From the NCBI GenBank assembly GCA_024234075.1, contig JACKOV010000006.1:62001-126000 (forward strand): a DNA stretch of 64,000 nucleotides, given 5' to 3'. This DNA comes from Nevskiaceae bacterium. Its GTDB lineage: Bacteria > Pseudomonadota > Gammaproteobacteria > Steroidobacterales > Steroidobacteraceae. Made by a program: the position numbers and the translations under genes. The notes below the pieces were generated by a model. It saw only the letters and a program-made list of their open reading frames with translations, did no database searches and was not told where the DNA came from. Positions 1-7,841 of the stretch are shown here, in pieces; within the stretch, counting starts at the first letter, position 1; each line of letters opens with the position of its first letter.

Positions 1-104
1 TCTGCCTGCGGACGGGCGCCGCGTTGACGCCCCCCGCCTACGAGCCCATCCGGATATTCGAAGTGCGGGAACGCGACGGCCGCATCGAGGCGCGATGCCC
101 CTGA
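1..104 (+). CDS. Rieske [2Fe-2S] domain protein, C-terminal end (5' partial)
   Basis: The reading frame open from the left edge (phase from base 3) ends at a TGA at 102-104. Its last residues, RTGAALTPPAYEPIRIFEVR and then a short tail, look like the end of a small Rieske ferredoxin domain, where the second Cys-x2-His ligand pair is followed by a D-x-x-TG-x-A-L-x-P-P stretch and a final beta strand. The ligand residues lie outside the window, so the call rests on the tail pattern only. The frame overlaps the start of the next gene by 10 bases, which suggests co-transcription with the phosphatase and thioredoxin genes behind it. Confidence 0.5.
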   Translation, partial: CLRTGAALTPPAYEPIRIFEVRERDGRIEARCP

Positions 105-652
105 ACCCCGAGGGACGCCGCGGGGACCGCGGCCTGCAGTTGACCCTGGTCCGGCACGGCCACGCCGAGTCCCCGGCAGCCGGCGACGCCGACTTCGACC
201 GGGTGCTCGACCGCCGGGGCTTGACCGAAGTCCGGGACATGGCCCGCCACTGCCTCGCGCGCGGCGATGTTCCGCAGCTGTTGCGGGCCAGCGCCGCGGC
301 GCGAACCCGGCAGACTGCGGCGGTTTTCGCTCAAGTACTGGATTTGCCGGCTGACCGTCTGCTGCTCGGGCGCGAGCTGTACCTCGCCGACCTGGCAAGC
401 CTGCTCGAGACCGTGCGCTCGACTGCGCCGGACGTCCGGCACCTGATGCTGGTCGGCCACAACCCGGGCATGATCGAACTCGCACAGCAGCTCGCGTGGC
501 CACGCCGGGTCGAGGAATTCGCGACCGCTGCGATATTCTGCATGCGATTCGCTGTCGAGGCCTGGCAGGACCTGCGCCCCGGCACGGCCGTGGACGCGTA
601 CTATCGGTCTCCGGCAGACTTGCCCGACCTCCGGAGCGGAAATCGCCGATGA
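95..652 (+). CDS. SixA-like phosphohistidine phosphatase (histidine phosphatase superfamily)
   Basis: A 185-residue cytosolic protein. The N-terminal beta strand ends in LVRHGHAES, with the RHG signature (R20-H21-G22) whose His is the phosphorylated nucleophile of this superfamily. A second conserved His lies in LMLVGHNPG near the middle. Length and motif spacing fit SixA, which removes phosphate from His-phosphotransfer proteins and, in E. coli, from the nitrogen PTS protein NPr. The ATG at 95 overlaps the preceding gene. The TGA overlaps the ATG of the thioredoxin gene (ATGA), so translation is probably coupled. The in vivo substrate here is unknown; another small-molecule or protein phosphatase role is possible. 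Confidence 0.8.
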   Translation: MPLNPEGRRGDRGLQLTLVRHGHAESPAAGDADFDRVLDRRGLTEVRDMARHCLARGDVPQLLRASAAARTRQTAAVFAQVLDLPADRLLLGRELYLADLASLLETVRSTAPDVRHLMLVGHNPGMIELAQQLAWPRRVEEFATAAIFCMRFAVEAWQDLRPGTAVDAYYRSPADLPDLRSGNRR

Positions 653-1470
653 GCGCAGCACTGTCCGTCGATGCGGCATCCTTTGCCCGTGAAGTCCTGG
701 AGGCCTCGTCCGCGACGCCGGTCCTGGTCGACTTCTGGGCGCCATGGTGCGGACCCTGCCGGATGCTGGCGCCGGTGCTCGACCAGATCGCAGAGGAACA
801 CAGCGGTCGGCTCAAGGTGGTCAAGGTCAACACCGACGAAGAGCCGCAGCTCGCACAGCAGTTCCAGATCCGCGGCATCCCGGCCGTGAAACTGTTCCGC
901 AACGGCAAGGTCGTGGCCGAGTTCGTCGGCGCCCAATCTCTCGGGGCGGTCCGTGCCTTCGTCAAACCGCTACTGCCCGCACAGCCCGACGATCCGCTCG
1001 AACGCGCACGGGCACTGCAGACGGAAGGTCGCTACGCCGAGGCCCTCGCGCTGTTGCGTGAGGCGATGTCTGCGGCGCCCACTGACGAAACACTGGCGAT
1101 CGAGCTCGGACGTACGCTGGCCCTGTCCGGAGATCCCGGCGGTGCCGAAGCGGCCGTCGCAGAGCTTGCGCCGGCGCTGCAGACGGATCCGCCGGTCAAG
1201 GCCGTGCGCGCGCTGGCGCATTTCGCGCGGATCCTCTCTTCGCCCGATGAAACCGATGCGATCCAGTCGGCCCGGGTGACGGCTGCCCGAGCCTTGCTGC
1301 AAGGCAAGTTGCAGGCCGGACTCGATGCCCTGCTCGCGGCGATGCAGCGCAACCGCCGCTATGCCACCGGCCAGGGGCGCCAGGATCTGGTTTACGCCTT
1401 CGACCTGGCGCCGGACGACCATCCTGGTGTCACGGCGGCCCGCCGTCGCCTGGCCGCGCTGCTGCACTGA
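649..1470 (+). CDS. cnoX: Thioredoxin/co-chaperone CnoX (YbbN) family protein
   Basis: 273 residues. The N-terminal thioredoxin domain (about 1-115) holds WCGPC (W33-C37) and the cis-Pro segment GIPAVKLF. The C-terminal part (about 120-273) is made of helical TPR-like repeats such as ARALQTEGRYAEALALLREA. This two-part layout defines CnoX/YbbN, a holdase that protects unfolding proteins and hands them to GroEL or DnaK. E. coli CnoX has lost the two-Cys redox site, whereas this copy keeps an intact CGPC, so it may also act as an oxidoreductase. The ATG at 649 overlaps the stop of the phosphatase gene; a longer upstream in-frame start lies inside that gene and was rejected. Confidence 0.88.
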   Translation: MSAALSVDAASFAREVLEASSATPVLVDFWAPWCGPCRMLAPVLDQIAEEHSGRLKVVKVNTDEEPQLAQQFQIRGIPAVKLFRNGKVVAEFVGAQSLGAVRAFVKPLLPAQPDDPLERARALQTEGRYAEALALLREAMSAAPTDETLAIELGRTLALSGDPGGAEAAVAELAPALQTDPPVKAVRALAHFARILSSPDETDAIQSARVTAARALLQGKLQAGLDALLAAMQRNRRYATGQGRQDLVYAFDLAPDDHPGVTAARRRLAALLH

Positions 1471-1473
1471 GCT

Positions 1474-2238
1474 TCAGGCTGCCGCCTCGTTGCGCAGGCG
1501 CGCGGCCGCGTCGGCGCCCAGGTAGCGCTTGATCGCGCTGCGTGCGACGTACAGCAGCGGAATCAGCGCGATCGCGGCCAGCATCTTGTAGAGGTAATTG
1601 ACGGTACCGACGGCCAGGAACTGGCTGGTCGGCCAGCGCTGCGGGCCGATCACGAACGCGATGTAGAGCACGACGAAGCTGTCGAGCAGTTGCGAGACCG
1701 CGGTCGAGCCGGTCGCCCGCAGCCACACCAGCCGATCGCCGGTCAGGCGGCGGATGCGATGGAACACCGTGACATCGATCAACTGGCCGATCAGGAACGC
1801 AATGATCGAGCCGCAGATCGTCCACAGGCCCTGACCGAAGATCTGTGCAAAGGCCAGCTGGATATCCGGCACGCCCAAGTCCTGGTTGGCCTCCACCCAG
1901 AAACCCGCCGGCGCCAGCGCGATCGAGGCGTATGCCGCCACGAAGGCATAGGCGATGAACGCCACCGCCAGCCAGGAGATCAGCTGCACACCGCGCCGCC
2001 CGAAATACTCGTTGATGACGTCGCTCATCACGAATACGAACGGCCAGAGCAACACCCCGGCGGTGAAATTCAAGGTGCCGGACACACCGAGCAGCCGCCA
2101 TTCGAACGGCTCGAGACCGAGCGTGGCTTCCAGCGCGAAGATCTTCACGCCGACGAATTCGGCGATCAGCGCGTTGGTCAGGAAGAAGCCCGCCAGCACG
2201 AGGAACAGCCGGTTGGTTCGGGAGTCCGTGATGTGCAA
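1474..2238 (-). CDS. yhhQ: Queuosine precursor transporter (VUT/YhhQ family)
   Basis: A 254-residue integral membrane protein with about six hydrophobic helices, among them FLVLAGFFLTNALIAEFVG near the N terminus. The family imports 7-cyano-7-deazaguanine (preQ0) or related queuosine precursors for tRNA modification. Family-like motifs include NEYFGRRG in an early loop and DVTVFH in the second half. Homology begins at a TTG codon at 2238, preceded by GGGAGGC four bases upstream; the ATG at 2385 would add about 49 residues from inside sppA and is rejected. The gene follows sppA on the same strand with a 28-base gap and converges on cnoX. queG and queC lie elsewhere in this window. Confidence 0.85.
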   Translation of the reverse strand: MHITDSRTNRLFLVLAGFFLTNALIAEFVGVKIFALEATLGLEPFEWRLLGVSGTLNFTAGVLLWPFVFVMSDVINEYFGRRGVQLISWLAVAFIAYAFVAAYASIALAPAGFWVEANQDLGVPDIQLAFAQIFGQGLWTICGSIIAFLIGQLIDVTVFHRIRRLTGDRLVWLRATGSTAVSQLLDSFVVLYIAFVIGPQRWPTSQFLAVGTVNYLYKMLAAIALIPLLYVARSAIKRYLGADAAARLRNEAAA

Positions 2239-2266
2239 GCTGCCTCCCGGACCCGCCCGAACCGTC

Positions 2267-4108
2267 TCAGCGCGCGCTGCAGAAGCAGTAGGCGTACAGG
2301 TGATTCGGCGCAACCATGCGCGACCAGCGCAGCAATTCGCGCTCCAGCGGCTCGAGCCGGCGCACGGTCTGCAGCAGTGCGGCATCGCCGGACGGCAGCA
2401 GCGCTGCGCCGAAGCGACGTACCAGATCGGCCTTGACGTTCAGCGCCAGCTGCTGCGCCAGGGAAAGTTTCGGCTCGAGGTATTCGACCGCGTATTTGCC
2501 TTCGTCGAGCTCCGCGCGCCTGGCGGCGCTCTGCACGGCTTGCCGGAAGGTTCCCAGCTGATCGACCAGGCCCAGTCGCTGCGCATCGATACCTGACCAG
2601 ACACGGCCCTGGGCGATCGCGTCGACCTCGTCGCGGGATTTGGTACGGCCGCTGGAGACCCGTGCCAGGAATTCCTCGTAACCCCGATCGATGGTCGCCT
2701 GCAGCAGCCGGGCCGCAGCCGGACCGACCGGGCGATCCAGGCGGAACTCGCCCGACAGCGGCGTCGTGCCGACACCGTCGACATCGATACCGAGCTTGTC
2801 GAGCGCCCGGTTGACGGTGGGAAAGGCCGCGAAAATACCGATGGACCCGGTGATGGTCGCCGGACTTGCCCAGATCTCGTCGGCGGGGGCGGCGATGTAA
2901 TAGCCGCCCGAGGCCGCCAGATCGCCCATCGACACCACCACCGGTCGACCGGTGGCGCGAAACGCCAGCAGTTCCTGATAGATCTGCTCGGAGGCGAGCA
3001 CGCTGCCGCCGGGGCTGTCGATCCGCAGCACCAGCGCGCGCAAGCCGTCGTCGAGGCGCGCATCGCGAATCAGCTCGGCCGTCGAGTTGCCGCCGATCGT
3101 CCCCGCCGGCTGGAAACCGTCGAGGATCTCGCCCGAGGCGACGATCACGCCGATGCGCTCGTCGGCCTGCTTGCGCAGCTTCTGCTCGGCATGCACCACC
3201 CGCAGGTAGTCGCCGAAACCGACCGACCGGTAGGAGCCGGTGTACTTGTCCTCGCCCACCAGCTCGGTGAGTCGCTGTTCGACGTCCAGCAACGACTTGA
3301 CGCCGGTGACGAGCTTCGAGTCCAGCGCCACCTGGGAAGCATCGCCGGCGGCCGCCTCGACGTCGTCCGCGAAGCTGGCGATCCGCTCCCGCAGCGCTTC
3401 CGGCTCGAGCCCGCGCGCCGCGGCGACCGCCGCGAGATAGGTGTCCCACAGCGAACCGAGGTAGGTCACGCTCTCTTCACGATCCTCCTTGGACATGTTC
3501 TGCCGCACATAGGGCTCGACCGCACTCTTGTACGTCCCCACGCGGAACACGTTGACGTCGACACCGAGCTTGTCGAACGCTTCCTTGAAGTACATGCGGT
3601 AGCGGTCGTAGCCCTCGAGCAGCACGAAACCGAGCGGATCGACGTAGATTTCGTCGGCATGCGCCGCGACGTAGTAGGTGTCGCGCGTGAAACCCGTGCT
3701 CCGGGCGATCACCTTCTTGCCGGACTGGCGGAAATCGGTCACCGCACGCGCGAATTCGTCGAGCGTCGGCTGACCGGCGCCGCTCATGGTGTCGAAATCG
3801 AGCACCAGGGCCTGGATGCGCTCATCGCCCTTCGCGGCCTCGATCACGTCGATCAGATCGCGCAGCAGCGTCTCGTCGTTGCCGATGCCGCGCACTTCGG
3901 CGACCGCGCGCTGCAGCGGGTCGCCGGCACGCTGCTCGACGATTTCGCCTTCGGGATGGATGACCAGCGCGGCCTTGTCCGGCAACCGCGGGATGCTGGT
4001 GCGCAGCACTCCGACCACGAAGCCGAAGATCGCCAGCAGCAGCAGCAAGTGCAGCACCCTGCGCAGGCCATCGAGGCCGCGCAGCAACCAACCCAAGAAT
4101 GAACGCAC
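2267..4108 (-). CDS. sppA: Signal peptide peptidase SppA, 67 kDa type
   Basis: 613 residues, close to the 618 of E. coli SppA. One N-terminal membrane anchor (about residues 18-36, rich in Leu) is followed by two ClpP/crotonase-like domains in tandem facing the periplasm. The catalytic lysine is in GTYKSAVEP (K194) and the catalytic serine in MGDLAASGGYY (S400), matching the Lys209/Ser409 dyad of the E. coli enzyme, where the two residues come from different domains. SppA cleaves remnant signal peptides in the membrane. The gene lies downstream of rplS behind a strong hairpin and upstream of the queuosine transporter gene. Confidence 0.95.
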   Translation of the reverse strand: MRSFLGWLLRGLDGLRRVLHLLLLLAIFGFVVGVLRTSIPRLPDKAALVIHPEGEIVEQRAGDPLQRAVAEVRGIGNDETLLRDLIDVIEAAKGDERIQALVLDFDTMSGAGQPTLDEFARAVTDFRQSGKKVIARSTGFTRDTYYVAAHADEIYVDPLGFVLLEGYDRYRMYFKEAFDKLGVDVNVFRVGTYKSAVEPYVRQNMSKEDREESVTYLGSLWDTYLAAVAAARGLEPEALRERIASFADDVEAAAGDASQVALDSKLVTGVKSLLDVEQRLTELVGEDKYTGSYRSVGFGDYLRVVHAEQKLRKQADERIGVIVASGEILDGFQPAGTIGGNSTAELIRDARLDDGLRALVLRIDSPGGSVLASEQIYQELLAFRATGRPVVVSMGDLAASGGYYIAAPADEIWASPATITGSIGIFAAFPTVNRALDKLGIDVDGVGTTPLSGEFRLDRPVGPAAARLLQATIDRGYEEFLARVSSGRTKSRDEVDAIAQGRVWSGIDAQRLGLVDQLGTFRQAVQSAARRAELDEGKYAVEYLEPKLSLAQQLALNVKADLVRRFGAALLPSGDAALLQTVRRLEPLERELLRWSRMVAPNHLYAYCFCSAR

Positions 4109-4231
4109 GGGAAGTACGCCTCCAGCTCAGCCCGCACGGACCGGGCGAAGACGCCTGCAGGGAATCCGGCGGGGGACGCCTGGAAGTCTAGCGCCCGCCC
4201 GGAACGGACACCACGGCAAGGCTGCTAACGA

Positions 4232-4265
4232 TGCCGGAGCGGCCGCGGTCGCGGCCGGTCCGGCA
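4232..4265 (-). terminator. Strong hairpin downstream of rplS
   Basis: A nearly perfect double inverted repeat: TGCCGGA and GGCCGCG on one arm pair with CGCGGCC and TCCGGCA on the other, separated by two symmetric 2-base mismatches and a 2-base apex. It starts 8 bases beyond the rplS stop. No T-run follows, as is common in GC-rich genomes, so it may act as a terminator or as an mRNA 3'-end stabiliser for the rpsP-rimM-trmD-rplS transcript. Confidence 0.65.
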
Positions 4266-4273
4266 CGTCGTCC

Positions 4274-4618
4274 TCAGACCTTTTCTTCGATGCGGGCAGC
4301 CTTGCCCGACAGCTTGCGCAGGTAGTACAGCTTGGCGCGACGCACGTTGCCGCGGCGCTTGACCGCGATGTCGGCGATGCTCGGGCTGTACGCCTGGAAA
4401 GTGCGCTCGACGCCCTCGCCGTGCGAGATCTTGCGCACCGTGAACGACGAATTGAGGCCGCGGTTGCTGCGGGCGATGACCACGCCTTCGTAGGCCTGCA
4501 CGCGCTCACGCTCGCCCTCGACCACCTTGACGTTAACGATCACGGTGTCGCCCGGACGAAACTCCGGGATCTGCCGCGTCATGCGGCTCTGCTCGATCTG
4601 CTGGATGATGTTAGCCAT
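4274..4618 (-). CDS. rplS: 50S ribosomal protein L19
   Basis: 114 residues from the ATG at 4618 (start MANIIQQIEQ), one residue shorter than E. coli L19. The conserved GDTV, EGERERVQAYEGVVI and FTVRKISHGEGVER segments are all present, as is the basic stretch VKRRGNVRRAKLYYLR near the C terminus. L19 sits at the 30S-50S interface. It is the last gene of the rpsP-rimM-trmD-rplS operon; its start overlaps the end of trmD by 8 bases. An upstream in-frame start at 4651 was rejected because homology begins at MAN. Confidence 0.97.
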   Translation of the reverse strand: MANIIQQIEQSRMTRQIPEFRPGDTVIVNVKVVEGERERVQAYEGVVIARSNRGLNSSFTVRKISHGEGVERTFQAYSPSIADIAVKRRGNVRRAKLYYLRKLSGKAARIEEKV

Positions 4619-5363
4619 TGTCGTCCACCTCTCGCCTCGCGAGAAATTCATTCAACAGGCGGCTCTCCTCGCTCGAGAGACCACCCTGCACGATCAAGTC
4701 GGGCCGCCGCACCCAGGTGCGCGTGACCGACTGCGCGAGCCGCCAGTGCCGGATCGCCGCATGGTTGCCACCCTGCAGCACCGTGGGCACCGACCGCCCT
4801 TCCCATTCCACCGGCCGCGTGTAGTGCGGCCAGTCGAGTCGTCCCGCAGCGAACGACTCCTCGACGCTGGAACGCTCGTCGCCGAGCGCTCCGGGCAACA
4901 GACGCACTACGGCGTCGATCACCACCAGAGCCGCGAACTCGCCGCCCGACAGCACGTAGTCGCCGATCGAGATCTCGCCGTCGATGCGAGAGTCGATCAC
5001 CCGCTGGTCGAGCCCTTCGTAGCGGCTCGCCACCAGCAGGAACCCCGGCAACCCTGCCAGTTCCTGCACCCGCTGCTGCGTCAGCGGCGCACCCTGCGCC
5101 GACAGATGCAGGCGCGGCACGCCTGCCGGCAGCCGGCTCGCGGCAGCGTCGATCGCCGCCGCCCAGGGCGCCGGCGTCCCGACCATGCCGGGGCCGCCCC
5201 CGTAGGGCCGGTCGTCGACCGTGCGGTGCGCGTCGCCGGCATGCGCCCGAGGGTCCTCGGTCTGCACCGCCGCGAGGCCGCGCTCCAGCGCACGCCCCAG
5301 CACACCATGGGCCAGCGCGTCGCAGACCAGTTCGGGGAACAAGGTCACCACCCCGATCTGCAC
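4611..5363 (-). CDS. trmD: tRNA (guanine-37-N1)-methyltransferase TrmD
   Basis: 250 residues with a GTG start at 5363, where homology begins (M-QIGVVTLFPELV) and which has GGAGG eight bases upstream. An earlier in-frame GTG at 5387 lacks this support. TrmD is a SPOUT-class knotted methyltransferase that uses S-adenosylmethionine to methylate G37 of tRNAs and prevents +1 frameshifting. Signature segments are RPYGGGPGM, LVASRYEGLDQRVID and ISIGDYVLSGGE, the last forming the cofactor-binding knot. It lies between rimM and rplS in the standard operon; the 3' end overlaps rplS by 8 bases. Confidence 0.96.
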   Translation of the reverse strand: MQIGVVTLFPELVCDALAHGVLGRALERGLAAVQTEDPRAHAGDAHRTVDDRPYGGGPGMVGTPAPWAAAIDAAASRLPAGVPRLHLSAQGAPLTQQRVQELAGLPGFLLVASRYEGLDQRVIDSRIDGEISIGDYVLSGGEFAALVVIDAVVRLLPGALGDERSSVEESFAAGRLDWPHYTRPVEWEGRSVPTVLQGGNHAAIRHWRLAQSVTRTWVRRPDLIVQGGLSSEESRLLNEFLARREVDDNG

Positions 5364-5397
5364 GCCCGCACCCTCCGTCCCGGACACGACCCGACGA

Positions 5398-5898
5398 CTA
5401 GAAGTCCTCGGGCCAATCCACCGTCATCTCCCGCGCCGCCGGTTCGATCCGCAGCAGATGCTGCCGCGTCAACGGCAACCAGCGCTCGCGCTCACCATCG
5501 ACCACGACCATGACCGGATGCGCCGGCATGTCGAGGTAACCGCGCAACACACCGAGGGCCGCCCCTTCGAGATTGCGCACCGAGAAGCCCAGCAGGTCGT
5601 CCCGGTAGTATTCGCCCGGTGGCAGCGCAGGCAGTTCGCTGCGCACCACTTCGATCACCCACCCGCTCAGCTGCGCGGCCTGCTCCGGCGTCTCGCTGCC
5701 GTCGACCCGCGCTACGATTCCCGCGCTGCGGGCCCGAATGCCGCGACACTCCACTGGTTGCCGGCTGCCATCCGGCGCTCGCAACACCCAGCGGCGGTAC
5801 TTGAGCAAGGCCTGCGGCGGGTCGGTCCAGGATTCGACGTGCGACCAGCCCTCGACACCATAAGGGCGGCCAAGCCGCCCCATTTCGACATACGCCAC
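5398..5898 (-). CDS. rimM: Ribosome maturation factor RimM
   Basis: 166 residues from a GTG at 5898. RimM binds S19 and helps mature the 3' domain of 16S rRNA. The N-terminal barrel holds GRLGRPYGVEGW, and the C-terminal PRC-like barrel holds PPGEYYRDDLLGF. The GTG was chosen because GGAGG lies seven bases upstream and because most RimM proteins have few residues before the GRxGxxxGxxG segment. The alternative is an ATG at 5949, which adds 17 residues with only a weak ribosome binding site. The gene sits between rpsP and trmD as expected. Confidence 0.93.
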   Translation of the reverse strand: MAYVEMGRLGRPYGVEGWSHVESWTDPPQALLKYRRWVLRAPDGSRQPVECRGIRARSAGIVARVDGSETPEQAAQLSGWVIEVVRSELPALPPGEYYRDDLLGFSVRNLEGAALGVLRGYLDMPAHPVMVVVDGERERWLPLTRQHLLRIEPAAREMTVDWPEDF

Positions 5899-6012
5899 CT
5901 CGGGCCCTCCGGGGCCCGCAGCCGATCTAGCGGTCGCCGGCGGAATCACACCGTGGCGCCCCTGTCATCCTGCTTCGCGCTCGGCCCTGCTTCGCGCCCG
6001 GCCTGCCTGGTA

Positions 6013-6282
6013 TCAGGCGGCCGCCGGCGTCGCCGCGGCCTGCTTGCGATAGCTCGCCACCAGATCGCGCACCCGCTCGGACTGCTGCGCACCCTGACCC
6101 AGCCAGTAGTCGATACGCGCCACGTCGAGCTTCAGCCGGGTGTCGCCCTTGCGCGCGACCGGGTTGAAAAAACCAAGCATTTCAAGGCTCTTTCCGCCCT
6201 GACGCTTGCGGCTATCGGTGACCACGATGTGGTAGAAGGGCGAGTTCTTGGCGCCCCGACGGGTCAAACGAATCGTCACCAT
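6013..6282 (-). CDS. rpsP: 30S ribosomal protein S16
   Basis: 89 residues from the ATG at 6282 (MVTIRLTRRGAK). Conserved S16 segments are RRGAKNSPFYHIVVTDSR and FFNP near the middle; the C terminus ends in an Ala-rich tail. S16 binds 16S rRNA early in 30S assembly. It is the first gene of the rpsP-rimM-trmD-rplS operon. A start at 6339 is in frame but extends upstream of the homology and was rejected. Confidence 0.97.
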   Translation of the reverse strand: MVTIRLTRRGAKNSPFYHIVVTDSRKRQGGKSLEMLGFFNPVARKGDTRLKLDVARIDYWLGQGAQQSERVRDLVASYRKQAAATPAAA

Positions 6283-6415
6283 AATCGCTGTCGCTCTCCA
6301 CGAAACTTGTGCGGACCCGGCCGACGGCGGCCTGACCACCCGAAAAAAAGAGCGCGGAGTGTACAGAAATCAGTAATTTGATGGAAGAGTGAGCTAAAGG
6401 TCACTGCGGCTGGTT

Positions 6416-7780
6416 TCAGGGCCGGGGAAAGCCCGGCGGCATCCCGCCCTTGAAGGCCCCCAGCATCCGCCGCAGCTTGCCGCCCTTCATGCTTTTCATC
6501 ATGCGCTGCATCTCGGTGAACTGCTTCAGCAGCCGGTTCACGTCCTGCACCTGCACGCCCGCCCCCGCCGCTATCCGCCGCCGCCGCGAGCCGTCGATGA
6601 CCTCGGGCCGGCGACGCTCGCGATGGGTCATGGAGTTGATGATCGCCACCTGCCGACGCAGATCCCGATCGCCCTGTTCGGCATTCGGCGCCTGCGCGCC
6701 ACGGGTCATCTGGGTCGGCAGCTTGTCCATCAGCGCGCCGAGACCGCCGAGCTTCTGGACCTGCTCGAGCTGGCTGCGCAGGTCGTAGAAATCGAAGCCC
6801 TGGCCCTTGGCCATCTTGCGTGCAAGCCGCTCGGCCTCACCCGCATCGATCTGGCCCTGGACCTGTTCGACCAGCGCGACCACGTCGCCCATGCCGAGGA
6901 TCCGGCCCGCCATGCGCTCCGGATCGAACGGCTGCAAGGCATCGGGCTTCTCGCCCACGCCGACGAACACGATCGGCCGACCGGTGACCTGGCGGACCGA
7001 CAGCGCCGCGCCGCCGCGCGCATCGCCATCCGCCTTGGTGAGGATCACACCGGTCAGCTCCAGCGCTTCGCCGAACGCACGCGCCGCGTTGACGGCATCC
7101 TGCCCGGCCATCGAATCGACGACGAACAAGCGCTCGTGCGCCGCGACGGCGCGATCGATCTCGCGGACCTCGTCCATCAGTGCCGCATCGAGGTGCAGGC
7201 GGCCGGCGGTGTCGACGATCAGCACGTCGTAGACCCCCGTGCGGGCACGCTCGAGTGCCTGCTGGGCAATCTCGGCCGGCGGCCGCGCCGCATCGCCCGG
7301 AAAGAAATCGGCGCCGACCTGGGCCGCGAGGCGCTCGAGCTGCAGGATCGCCGCCGGCCGGCGCACGTCGGTGCTGACCAGCAGCACGCGCCGACGCTGG
7401 CTCTCGATCAGCCAGCGGGCGAGCTTGGCGGCCGTCGTGGTCTTGCCCGCACCCTGCAGGCCGGCGAGCAACACGACATAAGGCGGCTGCGCCCGCAGCT
7501 CGAAGCCGGCGCGTGCGCCCCCCATCAGCTCGACCAACTCGCGATGGATGATCGACACGAACACCTGGCCAGGCGTCAGGCTGGTGGCGACTTCGGCGCC
7601 AAGCGCCTTCTGCTTGACCGTATCGATGAAGCTGCGGACCACCGGCAGTGCGACGTCGGCCTCGAGCAGCGCCATGCGCACCTCGCGCAGGGTCTCGCCG
7701 ATGTTTTCCTCGGTGATGCGGCCACGACCGCGAAGGTCCTGGACGGTCTTCGAGAGGCGCTGGCTGAGGGTGTCGAACAT
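6416..7780 (-). CDS. ffh: Signal recognition particle protein Ffh
   Basis: 454 residues, the usual length. The N-terminal four-helix bundle (1-90) is followed by the SRP GTPase domain with GLQGAGKTTTAAKLA (P-loop), DTAGRLHLD and TKADGDARGG. A Met-rich M domain from about 320 to 435 contains EMQRMMKSMKGGK and binds 4.5S RNA and signal sequences. Ffh with 4.5S RNA and FtsY delivers membrane proteins to SecYEG. It sits upstream of the rpsP operon on the same strand (133-base gap) and diverges from the CorC-type gene with 61 bases between starts. Confidence 0.97.
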   Translation of the reverse strand: MFDTLSQRLSKTVQDLRGRGRITEENIGETLREVRMALLEADVALPVVRSFIDTVKQKALGAEVATSLTPGQVFVSIIHRELVELMGGARAGFELRAQPPYVVLLAGLQGAGKTTTAAKLARWLIESQRRRVLLVSTDVRRPAAILQLERLAAQVGADFFPGDAARPPAEIAQQALERARTGVYDVLIVDTAGRLHLDAALMDEVREIDRAVAAHERLFVVDSMAGQDAVNAARAFGEALELTGVILTKADGDARGGAALSVRQVTGRPIVFVGVGEKPDALQPFDPERMAGRILGMGDVVALVEQVQGQIDAGEAERLARKMAKGQGFDFYDLRSQLEQVQKLGGLGALMDKLPTQMTRGAQAPNAEQGDRDLRRQVAIINSMTHRERRRPEVIDGSRRRRIAAGAGVQVQDVNRLLKQFTEMQRMMKSMKGGKLRRMLGAFKGGMPPGFPRP

Positions 7781-7841
7781 CGGGCCGTACCGGGAAACGC
7801 TGGGCCGCGCAGTATACCCGGCCTGCCTGCGCCCCTATCCT

